A stretch of 64,000 nucleotides of DNA from Cardiobacterium valvarum (GTDB lineage Bacteria > Pseudomonadota > Gammaproteobacteria > Cardiobacteriales > Cardiobacteriaceae), in the NCBI RefSeq assembly GCF_900460955.1, contig NZ_UFUW01000001.1:2554501-2618500 (forward strand). The letters are read 5' to 3'. A program made the translations under genes and the position numbers. The notes beneath the pieces were generated by a model that was not told the origin of the DNA, did no database searches, and saw nothing but the letters and a program-made list of their open reading frames with translations. Within the stretch, counting starts at the first letter, position 1. Each line of letters opens with the position of its first letter. Of this stretch, positions 47,361 to 55,099 are shown in pieces.

Positions 47361-48438
47361 GCAAATGCAGCAGTCGCGCATCCAGCGTTGCAGCGGTTTC
47401 CCGTAACGCCGCGTTGGCGGGGTGTTCGTGGCAGATAAAAATGTGGTCGTAGGCGTCGGGCGTGGCGAGGTTGTAGAGGTAATAAGGCACGCCAGCGTCG
47501 TAGGGGTCGGCGAAACTGCGCTTGTGCGGCAGCGCGCCCCATGGGAGTGCGGGCGAGCGGCTGCTTGATTGCAGATACACATCCGCGCCGCTGCGCGCCG
47601 CGAGTTCGCGGGCGAAGACGGCAGGCGGATGGATAAATTCGCCGGTGCCGAGGACGAGGACGCGCGCGCCCGCGCCGATGTCGCCCGTCTCCGCCCAGAC
47701 GGCGGAATCCAGCCGCACCGCCTGGCGGATACCGAGGCGGCCAAAGCCGCTGTCGGCGATGGTAATGGGCGCTTCCTGTACGCTGGCAACGGGTGGCACG
47801 GTAGCGGTCGCTTCGTAGTGCCAGCGGCCGCGCAGCAGGCTGTGCCGCTGCACGTCGCGAGCGGCGGCAGGCGGGCTGAAATCGGTAAGCGAGAGCCAGT
47901 GCGTCGTGCGCAGAGCGGGCAGTTGCGGGCGCAGGGCGGATGCGAGGGCGCGGAAGGTGTTGCCGGTCGAGAGTTCGTCATCAATCAGCACCAGGCTTTG
48001 CGCGGCATTGAGCAGACCGCGTTCGGCAGGCAGGTGCAACCATTGCTGCGCGGCGTGGCTGTGGCTTTCTTCGAAGGGGCAGATGTCGGCACCTTTGACG
48101 CGCAAGCGGCTGGTGTGCAGGTAGAGCGCGGGCGTGGCCGAATGGGTGGCAAGCCAGGCTTCAAAGACGCCTTGCGCCAATGCGGTCGCCGTTTCCGCCA
48201 TGCCGATGAAGAGCACGGGGGCAGGCAGGTCGGCGGGCAGTTTCGCGGCAAGCAGGCGATGTACACGGACGAGGGTCGCGGTCGGCACCGGGATGTGTTT
48301 GCCCAGCACTTTGCTGACGAAGAGGAAGACGCGGCGCGGGTTGTCGCGGGCACCGAGGGCGAAAAGGTCGTCCGGCGGCAGGTCAGCATGGTCAATGTCG
48401 AGATGCAAGGTACCGTAGGGCAGGGTGTAGGCGGGCAT
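47338..48438 (-). CDS. Ter-associated phosphoribosyltransferase with TRSP domain
   Basis: 366 residues. The PRPP-binding loop is LVLIDDELSTGNTFRAL; upstream sequence (RVFLFVSKVLGKHIPV, FIGMAETATAL) and a C-terminal domain with VLVLGTGEFIHPPAVFAREL fit the PRTase-TRSP proteins that accompany tellurium-resistance (Ter) operons. These are predicted to act in making a nucleoside-like or signalling metabolite. ATG 48438 was chosen because a longer start (48468) overlaps the -10. It diverges from the TerD gene. The last codons (AKRDKT, stop) come from a dispersed repeat. Confidence 0.75.
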   Translation of the reverse strand: MPAYTLPYGTLHLDIDHADLPPDDLFALGARDNPRRVFLFVSKVLGKHIPVPTATLVRVHRLLAAKLPADLPAPVLFIGMAETATALAQGVFEAWLATHSATPALYLHTSRLRVKGADICPFEESHSHAAQQWLHLPAERGLLNAAQSLVLIDDELSTGNTFRALASALRPQLPALRTTHWLSLTDFSPPAAARDVQRHSLLRGRWHYEATATVPPVASVQEAPITIADSGFGRLGIRQAVRLDSAVWAETGDIGAGARVLVLGTGEFIHPPAVFARELAARSGADVYLQSSSRSPALPWGALPHKRSFADPYDAGVPYYLYNLATPDAYDHIFICHEHPANAALRETAATLDARLLHLRAKRDKT

Positions 48439-48466
48439 GGCGGGGTAAGTGGTTAAAAATGCGCGC

Positions 48467-48494
48467 ATTATAAGCGGGGTAATGCTGGTACAAT
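48467..48494. promoter_or_regulatory. Divergent back-to-back promoters of the Ter island
   Basis: Minus strand TATAAT (48472-48467) followed by GCGCGC for the phosphoribosyltransferase; plus strand extended -10 TGG-TACAAT (48489-48494) for the TerD gene. The two start regions are only about 20 bp apart, so a single regulator could control both. Confidence 0.5.
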
Positions 48495-48540
48495 CGCCCG
48501 CGCTTTCTTTCCATCAATCTTCCTCAATTAAGGAGTGCTT

Positions 48541-49119
48541 ATGGCAGTCAATCTGCAAAAAGGCCAGAAAATTTCTCTGGAAAAAGAAGCGGGCGGCACG
48601 CTCACCAGCGTCGTTATGGGTCTCGGCTGGGACGTCGCCAAGAAAAAGGGCCTATTCGGCTTTGGCCGTGAGCAGTCTATCGACCTCGACGCCTCCTGCT
48701 TCGTCTTCGATGACAACAACAACCCCCTCGATCTCGTTTATTTCGGCCAGCTGGCGAGCCGCGACGGCTCTATCCAGCACAGCGGCGACAACCGCACCGG
48801 CGAAGGCGACGGGGACGACGAACAAATCGCCGTCGCCCTAAACCGTATCCCGGCCAATATCAAAACCCTGGTCTTCACCGTCAGCAACTACACCGGGCAG
48901 AATTTCAGCCAGGTAGAAAACGCTTACTGCCGCCTGGTGGACGGGCAGACGGGCAAAGAAATCGCCCGCTACAACCTCTCCGCGCAAGGCAACCACACCG
49001 CGCAAATCATGGCGAAGCTGTACCGCCACAACGGCGAATGGAAAATGCACGCCATCGGCGAAAACAGCCAGGGCGCGACGCCGGATCTCATCCTGCCGAA
49101 AATCGTCCCCTACCTCTAA
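48541..49119 (+). CDS. TerD/TerZ-type stress protein 1
   Basis: 192 residues. TerD-domain marks: NLQKGQKISLEKEA at the start, VVMGLGWDV, the calcium-binding acidic loop SIDLDASCFVFDD, HSGDNRTGEGDGDDEQIAVAL and FSQVENAYCRLVD. The longer insertion after GLGWD (KKKGLFGFGREQ) is TerZ-like. TerD proteins bind Ca2+ and are tied to tellurite, phage and oxidant resistance. AAGGAG lies six bases before ATG 48541. First of four co-directional genes. Confidence 0.9.
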   Translation: MAVNLQKGQKISLEKEAGGTLTSVVMGLGWDVAKKKGLFGFGREQSIDLDASCFVFDDNNNPLDLVYFGQLASRDGSIQHSGDNRTGEGDGDDEQIAVALNRIPANIKTLVFTVSNYTGQNFSQVENAYCRLVDGQTGKEIARYNLSAQGNHTAQIMAKLYRHNGEWKMHAIGENSQGATPDLILPKIVPYL

Positions 49120-49173
49120 GCCCGCAAGGCAGCCCGCGTGGCTGCCTTTCGCCCAACCCTATAAGGAAATCCC

Positions 49174-49809
49174 ATGCGACGCCTCCCCGTTTACCTCCTC
49201 GTTGATACCTCCGGCTCCATGCACGGCGAAGCCATTGAATCCGTACGCAACGGTCTGCAAGTTCTCGTCTCCGCCCTGCGTCAAGACCCCTACGCGCTGG
49301 AAACTGCCTATCTCTCCGTCATCACCTTCAATAACGACGCCAAACAGCTCACCCCACTCACCGAACTGATGAGCTTCCAGACACCCGATCTGCACGCCAG
49401 CGGCATGACCGCCCTCGGTGCCGCGCTGACCCTGTTGGCCGACTGCATCAACCGCGAAGTGGTGAAAGGCAGCGCCGAAGTTAAAGGCGACTGGAAACCC
49501 GTGGTTTTCCTCCTCTCTGACGGCGCGCCAACCGATGACCTGGAAAAAGGCATCACCGCCATCCGGGGCGTGAAAACCGGCACCTTCGTCGCCTGTGCCG
49601 CCGGCCCCAGTGCGGACACCGCCACCCTGAAACGCATCACCGAAACCGTCGTCTCGCTCGACACCGCCGACGCCACCTCCATCAAAAGCTTCTTCCAGTG
49701 GGTCAGCTCCTCCATCTCCGTTTCCAGCCAGAAAATCGAAAGCGGCAAAGAAGTCAGCGGGCTGGATGAATTGCCGCCGCCGCCCCCCGAACTCAACATC
49801 GTGCTGTAA
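49174..49809 (+). CDS. VWA-domain protein, TerY-type (copy 1)
   Basis: A 211-residue von Willebrand A domain with a complete MIDAS: LVDTSGSM (D11, S13, S15), a Thr in HASGMTALGAAL, and Asp in FLLSDGAPTDD. It resembles TerY, the VWA component of Ter systems that usually works with a PP2C phosphatase and a kinase (absent here). Its last residues, ELPPPPPELNIVL, recur in the second VWA gene. Two bases separate it from the next TerD gene, so they are tightly coupled. Confidence 0.85.
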   Translation: MRRLPVYLLVDTSGSMHGEAIESVRNGLQVLVSALRQDPYALETAYLSVITFNNDAKQLTPLTELMSFQTPDLHASGMTALGAALTLLADCINREVVKGSAEVKGDWKPVVFLLSDGAPTDDLEKGITAIRGVKTGTFVACAAGPSADTATLKRITETVVSLDTADATSIKSFFQWVSSSISVSSQKIESGKEVSGLDELPPPPPELNIVL

Positions 49810-49811
49810 AC

Positions 49812-50429
49812 ATGGCCATCAACCTGCAAAAAGGCCAGGGCGTCAGCCTGCGCAAAGAATCGGGCTACGACCTTTCCCGCCTCACCATCGGCCTCGGCTG
49901 GGATATCGCGCCCAGCAGCCCCGCTTACGACCTTGACGCCGTCGCCTTCCTGCTGGATGCAAACGGCAAAGTGCGCAACCTCGGCAAAACGGGCGCGAAC
50001 GGGCGGCCAACACTGGAAGGCGGCGACGTCGTCTTCTACAACTCACTCACCCACCCCAGCGGCAAAGTGCGTCTCTCCGGCGACAACCAGAGCGGCAGCA
50101 GCGCGGGTGATGACGCCGAGCAAATCGAAGTGGATCTAGACACCCTGCCAGACAGCTACCAGCAAATCCTCTTTGTCGTCGCCATCTACAAAGGCCACGA
50201 ACGCGGGCAGAGCTTCGCCGGCGTGCACCGCGCCTACATCCGCGCCCTGGACGGCAAAGGCCAGGAAATCTGCCGCTACGACATCGGACGCGACCCGACG
50301 AACCGCGCCTGTGCCATGACCTTCGCCGCCGTGAAGCGCAGCGCAAGCGGCTGGCACTTCAACGCCATCGGCGACTTCCACGACACCGACCGCTTCATCG
50401 ACCTGCTGAAACACTATCTGCCCTACTAA
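49812..50429 (+). CDS. TerD/TerE-type stress protein 2
   Basis: 205 residues. TerD marks: NLQKGQGVSLRKESGYDLSR, IGLGWDI, PAYDLDAVAFLLDANGK, RLSGDNQSGSSAGDDAEQI, then FAGVHRAYIRALD and ICRYDI. It is nearer the classic TerD/TerE type than gene 1. The acidic loops around DLDAVAF and GDDAEQIEVDL are expected Ca2+ sites. It starts two bases after the first VWA gene. Confidence 0.93.
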   Translation: MAINLQKGQGVSLRKESGYDLSRLTIGLGWDIAPSSPAYDLDAVAFLLDANGKVRNLGKTGANGRPTLEGGDVVFYNSLTHPSGKVRLSGDNQSGSSAGDDAEQIEVDLDTLPDSYQQILFVVAIYKGHERGQSFAGVHRAYIRALDGKGQEICRYDIGRDPTNRACAMTFAAVKRSASGWHFNAIGDFHDTDRFIDLLKHYLPY

Positions 50430-50452
50430 GCCGCCCCACAGGAACCCACACC

Positions 50453-51094
50453 ATGTCCCGACGCCTGCTCACCTACATCTGTATCGACACCTCCGGCTCC
50501 ATGCGCGGCGAACCGATCGAAGCCGTCAATGCCGGCCTGCACGCCCTGCTCGCCTCGCTGCGGCAAAACCCCTACGCGCTGGAAAGCGTTTACCTCACCA
50601 TCACCACCTTCGACTCCAAAATCAAGGACGTCTTGCCGCTGACCCCGCTGGAGCAAGTGGTGCTGCCGGAAATCGTCTGCCCGGAGAGCGGCGCGACCTT
50701 CCTCGGCGCGGCCCTGGAACACATCGCCCATGCCGTCAAGCGCGACCGCATCATGAGCAGCGGCGCACAAAAAGGTGACTGGCGCCCCATCCTCATCATC
50801 CTCACCGACGGCAAACCGACTGACCTGCTCGCCTACAGCGAAGCCATCCCCGTCATCAAATCGCTGGGCTTCGGCAATATCGTCGCCTGTGCCGCCGGGC
50901 CGAAGGCCGATGCCTCTTACCTGCGGCAACTGACCGACACCGTCGCCTCGCTTGACACTATGGATGCCAGCGCCTTTGCCAAATTCTTCCAGTGGGTCTC
51001 GGCGGCGGTTGCCAGCAGCAGCGTCAGCGTCGGCGCCCCGACGGCGGGCAACGATTTGCCGCCGCCACCGCCGGAAATCAACATCGTCTTGTAA
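50453..51094 (+). CDS. VWA-domain protein, TerY-type (copy 2)
   Basis: 213 residues, paralogous to the first VWA gene: ICIDTSGSMRGEPIEAVNAG, ESGATFLGAALEHI, LTDGKPTDLLAY, IVACAAGPKADASYL and the tail DLPPPPPEINIVL. The MIDAS aspartates and serines are intact. The order TerD-VWA-TerD-VWA suggests a two-gene cassette duplication. It is the last gene of the unit and has a terminator 8 bases after its stop. Confidence 0.85.
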   Translation: MSRRLLTYICIDTSGSMRGEPIEAVNAGLHALLASLRQNPYALESVYLTITTFDSKIKDVLPLTPLEQVVLPEIVCPESGATFLGAALEHIAHAVKRDRIMSSGAQKGDWRPILIILTDGKPTDLLAYSEAIPVIKSLGFGNIVACAAGPKADASYLRQLTDTVASLDTMDASAFAKFFQWVSAAVASSSVSVGAPTAGNDLPPPPPEINIVL

Positions 51095-51101
51095 TCAGGC
51101 G

Positions 51102-51122
51102 GCGCCCTTCGGGGCGCTTTTT
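51102..51122 (+). terminator. Ter operon terminator
   Basis: GCGCCC-TTCG-GGGCGC then TTTTT. A second, weaker A/T-flanked stem (ACCCA/TGGGC with TTTTTT) lies at about 51172-51205. Confidence 0.85.
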
Positions 51123-51220
51123 GCAGCGCATTTACGACTGTAACGTAGGGCGGCCACCGCGTGGTCGCAAGAAAAACCCACAGCCGATTCGCCTGGGCTT
51201 TTTTGCGTCCTGCTCACCAT

Positions 51221-51259
51221 TTGTCAGATATGACAAGAAAAACAAATTTATGGCCATAA
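51221..51259. promoter_or_regulatory. Two palindromes upstream of znuA
   Basis: TTGTCA-GATA-TGACAA at 51221-51236 and the perfect 12-mer TTATGGCCATAA at 51248-51259. Either could be an operator; neither matches the E. coli Zur consensus closely. Confidence 0.35.
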
Positions 51260-51296
51260 CCCGCGTGGTTGTCGTGAGCAAGATGACGTTACGCCA

Positions 51297-51324
51297 TTGC
51301 AAAAAATGACCGGAGTGCTATGAT
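51297..51324 (+). promoter_or_regulatory. znuA promoter
   Basis: TTGCAA (51297-51302), a 16-base spacer, and extended -10 TGC-TATGAT (51319-51324), 28 bases before the ATG. Confidence 0.6.
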
Positions 51325-51352
51325 TTTGCACCGCTTAATCACGGAGACCCTC

Positions 51353-52429
51353 ATGCAAAAACTTATCCTCACTACCCTCGTCGCGGTCAGCTGCCAGGCA
51401 CTGGCCGCACCGAAAGTTGTCGCCACCATCAAGCCGGTGCAATCGCTTGCCGCCCAGGTGATGGACGGCATCGCCGAACCGGAACTGCTTATCCGGCAAG
51501 GCTCGCCGCACGGCTATCAGATGAAGCCGTCGGACGCGAAAGCGATCAATCAGGCCGATCTGGTCATCTATGTCAGCCATGAGCTGGAAACCTTCATCCC
51601 GCCGCTTTTGCAGAAAAGCCCGCAGGTGCACAGCATCGAATGGCTGAACCTGCCCAACCTGTATCCACTGCCGACGCGGCACGGCGGCTTGTGGGAAGAA
51701 GGCGGCCATCACCATCATGACGATGACGGCCACGATCACGACCATCATCATGACGGCGATGCGCACGGCCATGATCACGCGCATGACCACGACGGACATG
51801 ACCATGACCATGACCACGACGGACACGACCATGACCACGGCGGCGGACACGACCATGGTCACGCGCATGACCACGACGGACATGACCACGATCACGACGG
51901 CCACCATCACGGCAAATACGACGCCCACCTGTGGCTGAGTACCACGCGCAGCAAGCTGCTGCTTACCGCCATTGCTGACGAACTCGGCAAGATTGACCCC
52001 GATAACGCCGCCAAATACCAGGCAAACGCAGAAAAAAGCCGCGCCGCGCTGGACGCCCTGCATCAGGACCTCAATGGCAAACTCGCGCCGCTGCAAAAAC
52101 GCCCCTTTATGGTCTTCCATGACGCCTACCAATACTTTGAACAGGATTACAAACTAAACGCTGTCGGCACCGTGCGCGTGGATCCCGAACATGAACCCGG
52201 GGCGAAACGTATCGGCGAGTTGCACGAGCAGCTGATGCACAACAAAGTCGTGTGTCTCTTCAGCGAGCCACAATTCCCGGCAAAAATCGTCGATAAGCTG
52301 GCGAAGGAAAGCGGGGTGAAGACTGCCGTGCTGGATCCAGTCGGCGCGGATATTCCCGCCGGTAAGGCGATGTACGCGCAGCTGCTCGGTAATCTTGCGG
52401 ATAATCTCAGCGGCTGCCTCAAGCCCTGA
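51353..52429 (+). CDS. znuA: Zinc ABC transporter substrate-binding protein
   Basis: 358 residues, cluster A-I metal-binding lipocalin-free solute receptor with signal peptide (MQKLILTTLVAVSCQALA). Zinc ligands expected at H53 (GSPHGY), H76 (SHELE) and H192 (AHLWLS), and a late Asp in LDPVGADI. Between them residues about 119-187 form a very long His/Asp loop with only H, D, G and A, plus E or K at its edges. znuB and znuC are not adjacent, so the receptor is encoded alone. ATG 51353 begins the signal peptide and follows CGGAG. Confidence 0.93.
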   Translation: MQKLILTTLVAVSCQALAAPKVVATIKPVQSLAAQVMDGIAEPELLIRQGSPHGYQMKPSDAKAINQADLVIYVSHELETFIPPLLQKSPQVHSIEWLNLPNLYPLPTRHGGLWEEGGHHHHDDDGHDHDHHHDGDAHGHDHAHDHDGHDHDHDHDGHDHDHGGGHDHGHAHDHDGHDHDHDGHHHGKYDAHLWLSTTRSKLLLTAIADELGKIDPDNAAKYQANAEKSRAALDALHQDLNGKLAPLQKRPFMVFHDAYQYFEQDYKLNAVGTVRVDPEHEPGAKRIGELHEQLMHNKVVCLFSEPQFPAKIVDKLAKESGVKTAVLDPVGADIPAGKAMYAQLLGNLADNLSGCLKP

Positions 52430-52442
52430 TTTCTCCCCGCCG

Positions 52443-52468
52443 AACCCCGCCACCGAGCGGGGTTTTTT
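52443..52468 (+). terminator. znuA terminator
   Basis: AACCCCGC-CACCGA-GCGGGGTT then TTTT. Confidence 0.9.
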
Positions 52469-52496
52469 CTTGTTCGTTCATGCACGACCCAAAACC

Positions 52497-52712
52497 GTCA
52501 TCCCGCTTGACGGGGCCAGTAATGACGCCGCTTGGCGGACGCTCAAATATAGAAATGCGCACAAAGAATCCCTTCTCCCGCTTGCGGGGGAAGGTGCCGC
52601 GCAGCGGCGGATGGGGGGAAGGTATGCGGTAAACCCAGAATTTATCCCGCTTGACACGAGCCCAATATTTATCCCGCTTGACAGGGCCAGTATTCACGCC
52701 GCTTGGCGGCTC
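52497..52712. repeat. Repeat block between znuA and ampD
   Basis: Palindromic units near 52500 (TCCCGCTTGACGGGGCCAGT), 52525, 52645, 52670 and 52697. In between, at about 52568-52618, a purine/pyrimidine hairpin repeat (CTCCCGCTTGCGGGGGAAGG). The last unit ends directly at the ampD stop codon. No gene is seen. Confidence 0.75.
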
Positions 52713-53274
52713 AATGGTGTGCAGCTTCCAGGCAGCGCCGGTAGTAATGCCAGTTAAAAGCGGGGCCGGGATCGGTTTTGCGGCTTGGCGCGATGTCGCT
52801 GTGGCCGGTGATGCGCGTCGCGTTGATGCGCGGATGGCGCGTCATGATGGCGCGGCTGAGGGCGGTGAGCGCCTGGTATTGGCGCTGGGTGTAGGGATGA
52901 TGATCGCTGCCGTTCAGTTCGATACCGATGCTGTAATCGTTGCAGTTGGCGCGGCCGTGGTAGCTGGATTCGCCCGCGTGCCAGGCGCGGGCGGTGGTGG
53001 GGACGTATTGCTGGATATGGCCGTCGCGCAGGATGAGGAAGTGCGCGGCGACACGCAGGTCGGCGATGCTATCGAGGTAGGGATGTTCGTGGCGTCTCGC
53101 GGGCAGGCTGCCGCAGAAGAGGTCGCTGATGTAGTGGTCGCCGTATTCGTCAGGTGGCAGGCTGATGTTGTGGATGACGAGGAGGCTGATGTCGTCCGCG
53201 TCGGGACGTTCGTTGTGATGCGGGCTGGGGTGACGGCTGGCAGAGTCCAGCCAGCCGCTGGCGTCAATGTGCAT
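52711..53274 (-). CDS. ampD: 1,6-anhydro-N-acetylmuramyl-L-alanine amidase AmpD
   Basis: 187 residues, cytoplasmic zinc amidase that trims recycled muropeptides. Seen are ISLLVIHNISLP (Zn His near 35), VAAHFLILRDGHIQQYVP, AWHAGESSYHGRANCNDYSIGIELNG, and the Zn His/Asp pair in GHSDIAPSRKTDPGPAFNW. In several species loss of AmpD derepresses AmpC; no ampE or ampC is adjacent. It begins immediately after the tatC stop codon. Confidence 0.94.
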   Translation of the reverse strand: MHIDASGWLDSASRHPSPHHNERPDADDISLLVIHNISLPPDEYGDHYISDLFCGSLPARRHEHPYLDSIADLRVAAHFLILRDGHIQQYVPTTARAWHAGESSYHGRANCNDYSIGIELNGSDHHPYTQRQYQALTALSRAIMTRHPRINATRITGHSDIAPSRKTDPGPAFNWHYYRRCLEAAHH

Positions 53275-54057
53275 TCAGGGTCTCGTGGCAGGCGGCGGGG
53301 GGTTATCCGCTTCGCGTGCGGCGAGGAGGCGTTTGCCGATGTAGAGGCCCGCTTCGAAGAGGAGCAGCATCGGCACGGCGAGCAGGGTTTGCGAGATGGC
53401 GTCCGGCGGGGTGAGCAGCATGCCGATGGTGAAGGTGGCAAGGATGACGTAGGCACGTTTTTTCGCGAGTGTCTCGGGCCGGACGATACCGAGCATGAGG
53501 CAGATGACGGTCGCCACCGGCACTTCGAAGGCGGCGCCGAAGGCGATGAACATGGTCAGGCTGAGCGACATGTACTGGGTGATGTCCGGTTTGTATTCGA
53601 CACCTTTGAGTTCGATGCCGGCGAGGAAGCTGAAGAGGATGGGCAGGATGATGAAGTAGGCAAACAGCACGCCGGTGTAGAAGAGGAGGGTGGAGGAGAT
53701 GAGGATGGGGCGGACGAGGCGTTTTTCGTGGCGGTACATGCCCGGTGCGACGAAGGCCCAGATTTGGTAGAGGATCCACGGGATGGTCAGCAGGCAGGCG
53801 AGGAAGAGGCAGACTTTCACCGGCGTGAGGAAGATGTCGATGCCGTCGTAGGCGAGCATGCTCTGCCCCGGCAGGAGGCTGCCAAGCACAGGCAGGGCGA
53901 ATGTTTCGTAAACGCGGTTGCGGAAGGGCAGGAGCAGGACGAAGACGCCGGCAACGGCGTAGATGATGCGCAGCAGACGGGTACGCAGTTCGATGAGGTG
54001 CTCAACGATGGGCATTTCTTTGTCGTCGCTTTGCGGTGGGGTGTCGTGGTCGGTCAT
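53275..54057 (-). CDS. tatC: Sec-independent translocase TatC
   Basis: 260 residues with six membrane helices. Family features: MPIVEHLIELRTRLLRI, the FVAPGMYRHEKRLV segment with conserved Pro/Glu/Lys, a periplasmic loop, and GMLLTPPDAISQ. It recognises twin-arginine signal peptides. ATG 54057 was chosen because the longer frame to 54267 translates repeat sequence. Unusually a 267-base repeat block separates it from tatB upstream. Confidence 0.95.
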   Translation of the reverse strand: MTDHDTPPQSDDKEMPIVEHLIELRTRLLRIIYAVAGVFVLLLPFRNRVYETFALPVLGSLLPGQSMLAYDGIDIFLTPVKVCLFLACLLTIPWILYQIWAFVAPGMYRHEKRLVRPILISSTLLFYTGVLFAYFIILPILFSFLAGIELKGVEYKPDITQYMSLSLTMFIAFGAAFEVPVATVICLMLGIVRPETLAKKRAYVILATFTIGMLLTPPDAISQTLLAVPMLLLFEAGLYIGKRLLAAREADNPPPPATRP

Positions 54058-54109
54058 GGTGGTCAGATGGTCTTGTTTGTTAACAATGCGGTGGTTTGGG
54101 CGGGTTGAG

Positions 54110-54365
54110 AGGAATTCCCTCCTTCGCTTGCGCGGGAGAGGGATTTTAGTTGTGCGGGCGGGAAAGGCTGTAATTCTCCCGCTTGGTGGGTTCAGTATTG
54201 GCGCTGCCTGGCGAGGATAGTGTTTACGCCGCCTAGCGGACATCCGCGTGGGCAGCAAGTTACCCACCCTACGTGAACCCGGTATTTACACCGCTTGGTG
54301 CCTGCGTGGGCAATTCATGTCACCTTATGATGGCTTGACGGCTGTCCCGCTTGGCGAGGTATTTT
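54110..54365. repeat. Repeat block inside the tat operon
   Basis: Contains the hairpin CCCTCCTTCGCTTGCGCGGG near 54118, palindromic units near 54178 (TCCCGCTTGGTGGGTTCAGT), 54205, 54230, 54285 and 54335, and a copy of the TACCCACCCTACGTG family near 54260. The rightmost unit (about 54328-54365) is read as the C-terminus of tatB. Confidence 0.7.
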
Positions 54366-54777
54366 CTGTGTTTGTGGTGTCGTCGTCGGCGGGTGAGGTT
54401 TGTTCTGTGCCAGCAGTGGGCGGTTCGATACCGGTGTCGGCTTCGGCACTGGCGTCTTCCGGGGTGTAGCCGTCGTAGGCGTGTTCGAGGTCTTCTTTGA
54501 TGCTTGTGCCGAGATCGCGCGCTTCTTTGTCGAGGTTCATCACGCCGTCGTTAAGTTTTTTGATGTGTTCGCGCATGTCGGCTTCGTGCAGGATTTTGCG
54601 CATGTCGTCAAGGTCAAGTTCGCGCTCGATGTCGGCACGCACGTCGCTGAAGCCACGGCGGATTTTGCGGATGAAGATGAGCGCGCTGCGCACGACTTCC
54701 GGCAGGCGTTCGGGGCCGATGACGACGATGCCGATGACGCCGATGACGACGAGTTCCCAGAATCCGATGTCAAACAC
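54325..54777 (-). CDS. tatB: Sec-independent translocase subunit TatB
   Basis: 150 residues. N-terminal membrane helix and hinge (FDIGFWELVVIGVIGIVVIG then PERLPEVVRS), an amphipathic helix, then a long acidic, low-complexity tail (PPTAGTEQTSPADDD). TatB hands signal peptides from TatC to the pore. About the last 11-12 codons (TSPSGTAVKPS) and the stop are encoded by the 25-bp dispersed repeat, so the C-terminus has been replaced or extended by repeat sequence. Confidence 0.93.
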   Translation of the reverse strand: MFDIGFWELVVIGVIGIVVIGPERLPEVVRSALIFIRKIRRGFSDVRADIERELDLDDMRKILHEADMREHIKKLNDGVMNLDKEARDLGTSIKEDLEHAYDGYTPEDASAEADTGIEPPTAGTEQTSPADDDTTNTENTSPSGTAVKPS

Positions 54778-54786
54778 GGGGCCGCC

Positions 54787-55023
54787 TTAGTGGGTTTTTT
54801 CTTCGTCACGGCGCGCTTCGCCTTCGATGATGCGGCTGTCGGCGGCGGTTTTTTCTGCCTGGTGTTCGAGTTTGTCGGCGGGTTTTTCGTCTTCTTTCAT
54901 GGCGTTTTTGAAGCCTTTGATGGCTTGGCCAAGGTCAGAGCCGACGCCACCGAGTTTTTTGGTGCCGAAGATGGCGATGACGATGATGAGGACGATGAGT
55001 AGTTGGATCGGGCTGATTCCCAT
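54787..55023 (-). CDS. tatA: Sec-independent translocase subunit TatA
   Basis: 78 residues: short membrane helix [18 protein letters not shown], the hinge [19 protein letters not shown], an amphipathic helix and a charged tail. TatA polymers form the translocation pore. It is first in tatABC; tatB follows 9 bases after its stop. Confidence 0.95.
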   Translation of the reverse strand: MGISPIQLLIVLIIVIAIFGTKKLGGVGSDLGQAIKGFKNAMKEDEKPADKLEHQAEKTAADSRIIEGEARRDEEKTH

Positions 55024-55055
55024 TGGGTGCTCCTGGTTTGGGGTCTGGGGATATG

Positions 55056-55092
55056 GTCAGCCCCTCACCCGCAAGCGGGCAAGGGGCTTTGT
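55056..55092. other. Hairpin between pta and tatA
   Basis: AGCCCCTCACCC-GCAA-GCGGGCAAGGGGCT with a plus-strand TTTGTTTG tail. On the minus strand, where both flanking genes lie, no U-run follows, so termination after pta may be weak. It belongs to the purine/pyrimidine hairpin repeat family. Confidence 0.5.
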
Positions 55093-55099
55093 TTGCCGT

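Noticed and set aside
53277..53779. Arg/His/Pro-rich frames opposite or alongside tatC
   Set aside because: They are alternate-frame readings of the tatC gene with no domain content.
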